Below the pieces are notes generated by a model. It was not told the origin of the DNA, searched no databases, and was given only the letters and a program-made list of their open reading frames with translations. The translations under genes and the position numbers were made by a program. Shown one piece after another: positions 1-9,028 of a DNA stretch of 64,000 nucleotides (position 1 is its first letter; each line of letters opens with the position of its first letter). Origin of the DNA: Promerops cafer (lineage: Eukaryota > Chordata > Aves > Passeriformes > Nectariniidae); NCBI GenBank assembly GCA_013398275.1, contig VZSE01002208.1, positions 124,001 to 188,000 of the forward strand, given 5' to 3'.

Positions 1-1084
1 CAAAATATTGGGAAATAGCTATGACCATGTTCATGTTGGTCAATTGTGCAGGGAGTGTTCCCTGCATATTGTGCTAGATCATCTGCATTATTCATTTATA
101 CAAACAGTCCCAGGCTAGACTGGCTAGTACTCTTCCACATACAGTTTGAGAGGCAGCAGAGGGCGAGGAGTGCTCCTCACAGGATGCAACCACATCAGTT
201 TGTGGGCTGAGAGACTTTAACATTTTGATGGATACAATCTACTCTGTGACAATTTATTTCATACCGGAGAATGGCCCTGTACAGTTCCTTGTCTAGTCAG
301 CCTCTGCGTGTCTTTGTTTTAATTTGAATAACATATAGGAATTAATGTAAAAAAGTTAGCTAAGGTTAGAGAAGCCTCCACAGTGCAAAACAAGGAGTGG
401 ATATAAGGGAAGCCTGACTTATTTTATATTTGCTAGCCTATGTAAGGACTGGTTGCTGTAGTTTTTCAGAATGACAGTGTTGCAATGTCTTATCATTCCT
501 ATCTGTGTCCTCTTTGGTTGCAAATGGCAGGAGATGGCTGAATCTGAAGAAACCCCCTTTAGCCACACCCTTGATGCAACTCACATTCTTTGTGTGTTTA
601 CTCAGGGCTACCAGCTTTCCTCACTCTCTCTGTGCCATAGATTCCTCAGCACTACAAACACCTGAGGAGACACTATTTTGAGCAATCACTTGCAGTATTT
701 GCACGTGGTATTGAACTTGGTGTGGGAGCTGGGAAGAGGGAAGGGAAGGGAAGGGAAGGGAAAGGAAAGGATAAACACAACCAACCCAAACCAACCACCA
801 CACCTGAGCTTGGCTTCATGGCACTTTTGCTCTTCCTGAGTCAAGTTCATGGCATGGGCTTGTGCCTTGTTGTCCCCATCTCTTTGTCACTGTGGACATA
901 CATGGGCCGCAACAGGTTATGCAGTCAGGGGTCAGGAATTAGGTGAGCAAGGGCATAAAGTGCAGAACAGACAGTGAGAGTACTGCAATTAGCAGTGTTA
1001 GTGTTGATAATCAGAACCTAGCATTAACCTAGCATTACTACTCCCCCATCCTGAATAACTATACAGCGTGCTCTGATAGTGTCA
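1..1084. other. Upstream non-coding flank, no gene seen
   Basis: AT-rich single-copy-looking sequence. The open frames are short (under about 75 codons), overlap on both strands and match no family I know. Apart from the GGGAA-type purine repeat listed separately, I see no recognisable element. Confidence 0.6.
731..770 (+). repeat. (GGGAA)n purine microsatellite
   Basis: A 40-base pure purine tract built from repeated GGGAA units that degrade into GGAAA units at the 3' side. It is followed directly by a C/A-rich stretch of ACC/AACC-like units (about 776-805). A short open frame reads through it as a Lys/Gly/Arg/Glu-rich string, which is a repeat artefact. Confidence 0.9.
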
Positions 1085-1542
1085 CCATGTACCAGCACAG
1101 GCTGGGGGTTGACCTGCTGGAAAGGAGCTCTGTGGAGAAGGCCCTGGGCATCCTGGTGGACAACAGGCTGCCCATGAACAATGTCCACGAGGGGAGACCA
1201 TATGAATGCGTGTAGATATCTGCAGGGAGAGTTTCAAGAGGATGATCCAGGCTCTTCTCAGTGATGCCCAGCAACAGGACAAGAGACAATGTGCAGAAAC
1301 TGATGCACAGGAAACTCCCTCTGCGTATGAGGAAGAACTTCTTTACTGTGCAGATGACCAAGCAGATTGCCCACAACACATTGCCCAGAGAGGTTGTGGA
1401 GTCTCCGTCACTGGAGATATTCAAAAACAATCTGGATGCAATACTGTGTCATTTGCTCTAGGATGACCCTGCTTGAACAGAGAGGCTGGACCAAGAGACC
1501 CACTGTGGTACCTTATAATCTGACCCATTCTGTGATTCTGTG
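1085..1542 (+). mobile_element. CR1 LINE 3' fragment, internally deleted
   Basis: This is a 5'-truncated Chicken Repeat 1 non-LTR retrotransposon, sense on the + strand. It keeps the end of the reverse-transcriptase ORF and the short 3' UTR. The frame near 1261-1461 carries the CR1 C-terminal signature as a decayed RKNFFTV...LPREVVESPSLEIFKN string. The element ends in two perfect tandem ATTCTGTG octamers (1527-1534, 1535-1542), the CR1 3' terminus. Near position 1190 the sequence jumps from the segment encoding the 'VDNRL' region straight to the 'GGRPYECV' region, so a block of the usual element is missing. The reading frame is also broken elsewhere. The copy is old and inactive, and its 5' boundary is uncertain by about 20 bases. 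Confidence 0.88.
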
Positions 1543-2536
1543 TTAGCTCTGCTTCCACTGATATCTCATTAATTGACAGCATGCTCAAACTGTATTTGCT
1601 GCAATCATACAGAGTTGTATGATTTCTGGTTGAATGAAGGAATATATGTACCATACTAACATCAAGGTGTAAGTCACCTCAACAAAGTACAGAAATAAGG
1701 CAGGAGCTTGCTTTTATGTAGGAAACCTGTACTGTTTAGTAACAAAGATTTTGTATATAATATACCTCATTCCATCATAGTATCAGTCCTTATGTCCTCA
1801 CCCTCATGGACGGTAAAACTTACTGAGGTAAGAAATGCCTAGTTTTGGTACTTGTTAAAGTTTGTGAAAAACCACAGTAATCTCTACATGAAGTTACAAA
1901 CAACAAAACGACAGATGCTTTTAAGCAGGAAGTGCATTCCTTTGAAATTATCTCCTAGATGGCAGTGGAGGTGCCACATTCCCCAGGAGTTCAGCAGAGA
2001 TTTTGTGAGAGGGGAAAGAACAACTATACAACAACCACACGGTGAGTAAATCTGAATACTTTTGTCAATACAGTGTAGTTATTCCTAGGAAACCCTGATA
2101 ACCTTGTTCAGTTTATCTTATCAATTGCTGTGCTTATCTTCAATACTGAAAGAATTTGCCATACCTTTCTTTCTCTTTTAATTACTTTAGATGTTAATCA
2201 AAATGCACAAAACCATTTTTTCCCCCTGCTTTATGCTGACCAAAAACTGGGGCTCTTTTCAAAGAGAAGCCATAATTCAGAAAACAGATGGCTCATACTT
2301 TCTCCCATGCAATGGGTGCAATTAATCTTTGGGTGCTAAAAACCACTACAGCCACACAGGTTTTATTTTTAAACTGATTTTTTGTTGCCTATTTTCATTA
2401 ATGTATAAGATAGTGCTGTGAATCCCTAACAGAGTTTAAATAATTTAAAAATCTGTTCCTGATTTAAGAGAATTTAGCTGATAAATGCCACAGTGAACTT
2501 GGTGACTGAGATGGTAGATAAATCTAACACAGATAC
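1543..2536. other. Non-coding spacer between CR1 copies
   Basis: AT-rich sequence with no recognisable gene, RNA or repeat family. The open frames are under 80 codons and look like chance. Confidence 0.5.
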
Positions 2537-2565
2537 AAAAAAAAAAANTGTAAATGGAGAAAAAA

Positions 2566-2604
<39 letters not shown>
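2537..2604 (+). repeat. Poly-A tracts with an unresolved base
   Basis: An 11-base A run is followed by an N at 2548, the only ambiguous base I noticed. After a short spacer there is an uninterrupted 37-base A run (2568-2604). The N shows that the assembly was uncertain here, so the true tract length is not reliable. It could be the tail of a retroposed copy, but I recognise no body upstream. Confidence 0.85.
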
Positions 2605-2608
<4 letters not shown>

Positions 2609-2763
2609 ATGTAGGAACCCTTCTGAGATAACACCTTGGTCATGTGCTGAAATACTAACTGTGGAATTTATTATAATTAAGGTTTAATTTCAATACTCAT
2701 GTGTTTGTTGGTGGTGTCCTTTAAAGTGCTGTTATACTAACAAACAAAAAACCCAAACAAACT

Positions 2764-3508
2764 GCTGGTTTCTGCATCTGGGATGGGGCAACCTAAGATG
2801 TATGGACAGGTTGGTGAATGAGATGCTGGAAGGCAGTGCCATGGAAAGGGACCTGGGGGTCCTGGTTGATGGAAGGTTGAATGTGAGTCAGCAGTGCCAT
2901 GGCAGCCAGGAGGGCCAACCCTGTCCTGGGGTGCATCAGGCACAGCATCACCAGCTGGGCAAGGGAGGGATTGTCCCACTCTGCTCTGCACTGGGGAGGC
3001 CTCACCTCCAGGGCTGGGAGCAGTTTTGGGTGCCACAATGCAAGAAGGATACAAAGTGTCCAAAGGAGGGCAACAAAGATCCTGAAAGCCCTTGAGGGGA
3101 AGCCATAGGAGGAGTGGCTGAGGTCACTTGGTCGGTCCAACTTGGAGGAGACTGAGGGGAGACCTCATTGCAGCTAAAACTTCCTCATGAACAGAAGAGG
3201 AGGGGCAGAGACTGATCTCTTCTCTGTGGTGACCAGTGACAGGACCTGAGGGTCTGGCTTGGAGTTGTGTCAGGGAAGGTTTGGGTTAGATATTGGGAAA
3301 AGGTTCTTCCCCCCAGAGGGTGGCTGGGCACTGGAACAGGCTCCCCAGGGAAGTGGTCACAGCCCCAGGCCTGACAGAGCTCAAGAAGTGTTTGGACAAC
3401 ACTGTCAGGCACACGGTGTGACTCTTGGGGTGTCCTGTGCAAGGCCAGGAGTTAGACTCGATGATCCTGGTGAGTTTCTTCCAACTCAGCATATTCTGTG
3501 ATTCTGTA
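2764..3508 (+). mobile_element. CR1 LINE 3' fragment, about 745 bp
   Basis: A sense-strand CR1 LINE truncated at its 5' end. It covers the last part of the reverse-transcriptase ORF and the whole 3' region. The frame at 2899-3108 reads as decayed CR1 pol C-terminus, with recognisable LGCIRHSI, REGLSHSALHWGGLTSR, and QRRATKILKALEGKP segments. Further on come the typical CR1 strings for the 'RLFPPEGGW..LEQAPQGSGH' region in a shifted frame. The end has the expected tandem octamers ATTCTGTG / ATTCTGTA (3493-3500, 3501-3508). Frameshifts show it is inactive. It looks like a different and better preserved CR1 subfamily than the copy at 1085. The 5' boundary is approximate. Confidence 0.93.
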
Positions 3509-6500
3509 AACGGTGTTAAGCGAAGAGAAAAAGATAATATGTGTAAAAATGAATCCATTTTCATCAGGGACACTCTCTAGAAGTAGCATGATCCAAGGTT
3601 CAAATAGAGCTCTTGAGTGATAACCCTAGCTCTGTCACTAACGCTCTGCCCAAGGCAAATTATTTTACATCTATAAAATGGAAATGAGAGCTACTAACCT
3701 GCTTTACAGGAGATTTGCAACGATAAATTAGTTAATGTGTGTGCAATATTTTCAACATGCAAAGTGCCATAAAGCTCCATGAATTTTTATCTCAGCCCTT
3801 GCTTTAAAATTTGAGTGAGGAGTCATAGAATACAAACTACAATGCAAAATACAATGTTGACAGTCTCAAACACCGTGCAAAATCTGAGCAAACTGGATTG
3901 TAAAACTCCACTAATTCATCTCTATTTAATTTCTTCTCTTCCAGTAAAAGGCCTGCCTTTAAAATCACTTTCGCACCTCGCAGAGAAGAGCAGCATCACC
4001 ACTGAGGAATGGTTGCTGATAAATTTTTTTTGAGGGGCAAATGCTGACCCACTCTTGGTGGATAATGAAAAGCAACATCTCTTTTTATGTAAGGAAAGGA
4101 TCCAGCAGCAGGGATTTTTTTTACTCTTGAGAGGATTTTGAAATTCTGTTCTGTTTTAAGGGAATGTGGAAGAGATAGGAGAATTAATCCTGTTTTTTCT
4201 ACTTATAGAGAAATCAGTTATTCATCCTCTTACAGCTACTTCTCTCCATGTGTGGTAAATTAACCACCTCAGTGGTACAGGCAACTGGTGGTGAGCAATT
4301 GCAGTCAAATTTTGCAATCCAGAAGTATGTTCATGTGGAAGAACTACCAGATTACATGATCTTCATAGGTCAGCATGTTTATGCTTAATATATAGAACAC
4401 AAGATACATATATATATATATATACACACATACTATAAAGCAAACAAACCAAAAGAAAGCTGATGAGAGATGTTGCATTTAGTATTTTCATTATGAACTA
4501 TCAATTTAAAAATTGGTGATCAAAAGGTTGGCCTATGTTCCATGACCTTTGATCCATGCACACATGTAGCCAGTAATAAAATTTTGCAACATGAATATTG
4601 CATTCCCTTGGTAAAATTCATGTTAGCTTCAAAGGAGGTATACCAAAGGCAGTCACTGGGTATGTGACCAGCTGTTTAGGGAAAATGTCATGTTTGAATT
4701 CAAACCATTTCAGAAATTGCTCAGTTGTGTAAAAAAGGCCTGAAATTCCTGCCTGTGGTAAGCTTCTCAAACTTCAGTCTTAGAGTTCCTCCAGTGTCTC
4801 GTGACCTTGGCAAGCAGAGCACAATGCCACAAAAGTAACACATTTGTGCTCACAAAGGTTGGAGGACGGAATTTATGGCAGCTTGCTGTGCAGCCCCTTC
4901 AGCAGTACTGCACTGCCAGCAGCAGATGAAAGTCTCCTGTAGTGGATATCTGCAGCATGGGAAAAAAATTTAAAGGGGAATTTGCCTAGTCTCCCCTTGC
5001 TCACAGTGTCAGCAGTGAAGGAGGTGTTTAGATAGGATAGAATACTTGAATTTATGTACGTTTATGTAAGGGCAGTACGTGATGGAGAGGTGAAGCAAGT
5101 ATGAAATGTTCTTTCTCAGTATAGCAGGTAGAATCATAAAAATTCTGCAAAGCAAGTATTTGTTCTTCAGCATGTTAGGACAGGATTTGGATCAGTTTCT
5201 CCACTGAATTCATATGCAAAAATGTTTTCTTTTTTTCTTATGTTTAGTTTGGCTTTTGTTTGTCACTTTGAATCCTTTCTTCTTCTAGACTTTAAAAACC
5301 TTTTTACCTTCTATAGTGGGAGCTTGATACCCAGTGTGTGTATCTAGGGGCACATTTTTATTTATTATTTACCTACGGAACTGATTTGAAGTTCATTTCT
5401 TGGTTGTCTTAATTGCATTTCCTTTATCATAATGCATGCTGTAATCATTAGTGTGTGCTGAGGATGCTTTGCAAATCTTCCCTCCCTAGAAGCTGATCTT
5501 TTTCCTAGGACTCTCTCACTTTTAAAGATCCTCCTGTTTGTCTAAATAAATGAAAATGAACAATATACACATAATGTTTATGAAGTTGCACTGTGTGAAA
5601 ATCTTTGAAGCAAATTTGTACTAATATTTTATTGTAAGCTCAGGTTCTGCCCTCAGTTACAGCCATTAAACCAATCATATGAATCGAGTTCCTCGGATAT
5701 TGTTAGTGTCTGAGTTTACTTCAAAGTACACCTTTCACATTATTTACAAAATACAATCGAACCAGAATGTCAGCTACAGCATGTGAAAGCTATCTTGTAA
5801 TGCAACTCATCTTAATGAATTATTAAAGGCATGTGGCTAGGCATCGGGCTTTGTGCTAGGATGTGTAAACGGGATGGTAGTTTTCTTTGCCTAGTTAGGA
5901 CAGTGGCTAGAAAAAAAGATTTTACGGAAGAGTTTGACTAGTAGGAGAAGGGTGATGGATCTCTCAGAGAAACATGCATAACAGAGAAAAGTCAAGGTAC
6001 ACTCAGTGGCTATTTTGCAATCTATTGTGTTCCAATACCCTGTGACAGACACAGACATTTAGCCCGGAATTTCCGAAACCTCATGTCATTATTGGCTTTA
6101 GTTCTGGAGTTCCCACAGCAGTTTTAAGTCTTCATATCCTATTGACTGTGTAACCTGAGCCCTCACAAGAGCTTTATGAAGAAATTACCACCAGCGTTCA
6201 GCAAGTTTGAGTGTTGAATCATGATTTACTCGGAGAAACCCCAGCCCAGACAAATGGCACGTCTATGTCCTATTTACATACCTGAGTGACAAGACAGTGC
6301 TTCCCACTTTCCAGAGAAACAGCCTGTTAAAAAACCATAGGAATATTTTAATGAATACTGAATAGCTTGGGTTTTCCTCTTGGGGGAAAGGAGCGCCATA
6401 CATGGTACTCTTCTGCTTAATGTCTGTGGATGTACTTGGAGCACCTCAGGAACATTTGTGTTATTTTGTGTTTATTAAATAACTCGCTACGCGGAGCAAG

Positions 6501-6639
6501 GAGCACTTTCTCAGTGCTGGTGGCAGAGGAATAGGAGATGTACGGGCAGACATGGACGCAGTTATCCGTGTGCTAAATACGCATTAAAACTGCGCTGTTT
6601 CATCCCACGCACACACTTGGCCTTACAAGTATTGGGAAT
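3509..6639. other. Proximal 5' flank of the CpG island, non-coding
   Basis: About 3.1 kb with no supported gene. It contains a short AT/AC microsatellite (4405-4432). The part nearest the island (about 5640-5850) is repeat-free and rich in homeodomain-like TAAT/ATTA words, which would suit a distal regulatory element, but nothing here proves that. Confidence 0.5.
4405..4432. repeat. (AT)n/(AC)n microsatellite
   Basis: Alternating AT dinucleotides (4408-4424) pass directly into AC dinucleotides (to about 4431), a compound short tandem repeat. Confidence 0.9.
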
Positions 6640-7193
6640 AAAATGACCAGAACGGGAGCAGGACTATCCGCAGAGGCCGAGTGGGCTCCGCTGACTTCGG
6701 GGGGCAGAAACGAGCCCGAAGCCCCGGAGATGCGCCCCTGGGGAGCGGATCGAACCTCCGGAGCGGCTTCGCTGCTTCCCAGTAAAACGCCTCAGCTCTC
6801 CCTTGCCCGCACTCCTCTCCCCGGCGCTGCTACGGGACAGCTCTCCCTGAGGAACGGGACGGGACAGCGCTCCTGCTGCAGCCTCCCCCGGGACACCCGC
6901 ACTGCTGTAAAGCTCTGCCTCCCGCCACTCCCGGGCGGGGACACACGGGAAGGCAGAAGCTGCGTTAGGGCCGCGCCGCTTTTTGCGAGCAGTGGCGCAA
7001 ATGCAAGCTCATGCCTTTGGCAGCTGCCGGGCAGAAACTGTCGGGAAGTAGAAAATCGACACATACACGCCCTCTCGAGCAAGGAGGAACGGCTAAACTA
7101 TCTCGTCCCCTCTCCCACATCTTCTCATCCTATATTCCGGGACAGGTGGGGCAGCCGCGCCTTCTTCCACCTGGGCGGGGAAGGCGCTGCCGG

Positions 7194-7241
7194 TTCCTCC
7201 TCCCCTCTCCTCCTTGCTCCCTCCCCATCCTCCTCCTCCTT
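7194..7241 (+). repeat. Polypyrimidine tract in the CpG island
   Basis: A C/T-rich run broken only by a G at 7216 and an A at 7227, ending in repeated TCC units (7228-7241). It is complementary to the purine tract at 7379-7409, so the two could pair in a transcript spanning both. Confidence 0.8.
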
Positions 7242-7378
7242 GGCGTCCCCAGAGGGAGCCCCTGCGCTCCGTGACCGAGTGGAGAGTGCAGCCGGGCGCA
7301 CCCCGTCCCACAGCCGGCTCCAGCCGCTCCGCAAGCGCTTGTGCACCCGCCGCCGCCTGCAGCAGGAGGAGCAGAGGT

Positions 7379-7409
7379 GGGAGGAGGAGGAGGAGGAGAA
7401 GGAGGAAGG
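7379..7409 (+). repeat. (GGA)n polypurine tract
   Basis: A 31-base uninterrupted purine run made mostly of GGA units, lying about 220 bases before the start codon and probably within the 5' untranslated region or core promoter. In another frame it reads as a Glu-rich string, which is an artefact of the repeat. Confidence 0.85.
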
Positions 7410-7472
7410 CAGCAGCCCGCCCGCAGCGGGGTACGCACGTGTGCGCGCAGACCTCGACGGCCGCCCTCCAGC

Positions 7473-7517
7473 ATGGTGCTCGGAGCCGCGCAGGGCAGAG
7501 CGCTGGAGACGAGCTGA
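7473..7517 (+). promoter_or_regulatory. Short upstream ORF (14 codons) with strong start context
   Basis: An ATG at 7473 is preceded by AGC (A at -3) and followed by G at +4, a strong vertebrate initiation context. It opens a 14-codon frame (MVLGAAQGRALETS) that stops at 7515-7517. This lies 113 bases before the main start at 7631 and in a different frame. If the transcript begins upstream of 7473, the uORF would be expected to reduce initiation at the main start. It may lie outside the mRNA if the transcription start is further downstream. Confidence 0.45.
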
Positions 7518-7630
7518 TCGCTGCCGCGGGAGAAGAGCAGAGCAGAGCAGGAGCGGCTCCGCGGAATCATCCGTGCGCACGTCCCGTCCGACCCCCACCC
7601 ACTCTGCCGAGGGAGCGGCGGTCCCGCAGC

Positions 7631-7736
7631 ATGGGCGGCCGCAGCCCCCTCGCTGCCGCCGGGCCCCGCGGCGCCGCTGTCCTGGTGCTGCTGCTGGGGC
7701 GCCTCGCTCTCTGCCTCGCCGTGGAGGGAAAGAAAG
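7631..7736 (+). CDS. First coding exon of a secreted or membrane protein (signal peptide), partial
   Basis: The exon encodes 35 residues beginning MGGRSPLAAAGPRG. It shows a basic n-region with two arginines and a hydrophobic core (residues about 15-30, AAVLVLLLGRLALCLA), then a polar stretch VEGKK. Cleavage is likely after Ala30 (Cys at -3, Ala at -1). The ATG has A at -3 and G at +4 and is the only start in this frame that puts the hydrophobic core at the N terminus. The coding part ends at AAAG, followed by GTAGGG, a good donor, leaving a phase-1 junction. Phase-1 introns after a signal peptide are common in genes for modular extracellular proteins. The exon sits in a CpG island, supporting a real first exon. 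I do not recognise the protein; the mature part lies beyond the window or in exons I could not find. The product is inferred to enter the secretory pathway. Confidence 0.8.
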
Positions 7737-7739
7737 GTA

Positions 7740-7768
7740 GGGGGCCGGGAGGGACCAGGGCGCGGGGG
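7740..7768 (+). promoter_or_regulatory. Canonical G-quadruplex motif beside the splice donor
   Basis: Five G-runs of at least three (7740-7744, 7747-7749, 7751-7753, 7758-7760, 7764-7768) are separated by loops of 2, 1, 4 and 3 bases. This meets the usual G3+N1-7 pattern. It is on the coding strand, so it would also be present in the pre-mRNA next to the 5' splice site. Confidence 0.75.
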
Positions 7769-8414
7769 TCCCGCCGCCCTTTGCCGGCTGCGTCCCGGAG
7801 GACCAGGGAGCCGGGGCTGCGGGCGGCTGCGTGCCGCGGCCTCCCGTGGGGAGAGGCGGAGGGAAAGTTCCAACTACTTATTTCTCTAAGAAGAAAACCA
7901 AACCAAAACAAAAAACCCACCCAAAAAACAGAGAGGGAGGAGAAACGGGGAGAAAAGCAAACCTATAGCAGCGATCACGCAGCCCTGACTTCCTGATTCT
8001 TGGCTTATTTTCTTTTGTGGGGGTGGAGGAAATAAAAGGGGAATAAGCCTTGGCACATCTCATCGGTTGTGCTTCTCTTCTTTAGTGTTTCTTTTTCCTT
8101 CCCCCCTTCCCACGTTGCCCAGTCGCTCCCCGGAGAGCACTCCCCGGCTCAGCCCAGCACAGCCGCTCCCGGCTCCCCTGCACCGGGGCGGCGGGGAACA
8201 GCCGCGGGGTTCCCGAGTAAGCGCCGCTCCGGTAACCCGCTGTCACTCTGACCCGGACACCTCCGCTTGTCCTGTTCAAAAATAGTCATAACAGAAAGAA
8301 GTGTACACCTGGGGAGGGGTGACTGAAAAGAAGGGAAACTTCCTGTGGGTTCTGGTTCCCAGTTGCCAGAAAGAGGAGCGATTTATCCCTGCCCGACCCG
8401 GCGCGGAGGAGCCA

Positions 8415-8438
8415 CCGTCCCGTCCCGTCCCGTCCCGT
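8415..8438 (+). repeat. (CCCGT)n short tandem repeat
   Basis: Nearly five copies of the CpG-containing pentamer CCCGT in the second GC-rich lobe of the island. It lies inside the intron if the exon-1 donor is used. Confidence 0.9.
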
Positions 8439-8997
8439 AACTGCCCGCCCGTCCCGGGGTGCGTGGGAACAGCACGGCAGGGCTGGCTGTGGGGCCGGGG
8501 CGTGGGGCTGCCGCGGGTGCTTGGCTTTTCCTTCTTTACTGGAGAAGCTGTCTCACAGGGTCAGAAGACGTTTCTGGCCGGTCAGACCCGTCGCTTTTTC
8601 TCTGTGTGTGGTGTTCTCTTTTGTGAGTTTGGAGAGCAGGCCCCGGCTGCTGTTCCAGCCGGAGAGCAGTCCTCTTTATCTTGGAAATCTGCCAGCCAGA
8701 GGAAAAAATGCAGATTTGGGTGGTTTGGTTTTTTCTTCTTTTTCCTTTCATTCTTTTTAAAGAAAAAGCGGGAGAAAAGAACTATTACTTTCTAGAAGGG
8801 CTGATTGCATGGCTTAGAGCAACTGAGTTAGAGTCTTTCGTGACTGTGGACTGTAAAGCCGCCCTGAAAGTGAGGAACACCCCATCCAAAAGAACTAGTT
8901 GCACAACCTCTAAAAAGCGGAAAGATTCTCTTGTTCCAGAAATCAAGTTCATACCTGTTGTTGATGTAACATGGGCAGTTTTTCTTTCCTGGTTTTC

Positions 8998-9028
8998 TTT
9001 TTATTTATTTATTTATTTATTTATTTTT
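8998..9028 (+). repeat. (TTTA)n microsatellite
   Basis: About seven TTTA units followed by a short T run. An open frame across it gives a repeated Phe-Tyr-Leu-Phe-Ile string that only reflects the repeat. Confidence 0.92.

Larger units (their letters stand above)
6640..8520 (+). promoter_or_regulatory. CpG island promoter region
   Basis: Base composition changes sharply near 6640 from AT-rich flank to GC- and CpG-rich sequence. The GC-rich state lasts to about 7860, breaks over an A-rich patch (about 7870-8060), and returns at about 8110-8520. Two GGGCGGGG Sp1-type boxes are visible (6933-6940 and 7173-7180). I see no convincing TATA box, as expected for a CpG-island promoter with dispersed starts. 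The island encloses the signal-peptide exon at 7631. Long open frames on both strands here (up to 365 codons) arise because stop codons are rare in GC-rich DNA and are not treated as genes. The transcription start cannot be placed from sequence alone. Confidence 0.85.

Noticed and set aside
6643..7740. 365-codon + strand open frame across the CpG island
   Set aside because: It lies in a different phase from the signal-peptide exon, is compositionally Arg/Pro/Ala/Ser-rich with a Glu run from the GGA repeat, and stops just inside the intron. Stop-poor GC-rich DNA explains it.
7130..7873. 247-codon minus strand open frame opposite exon 1
   Set aside because: It is the antisense shadow of the same GC-rich block. 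It has no domain, and its low-complexity Ser/Pro/Arg runs mirror the + strand repeats.
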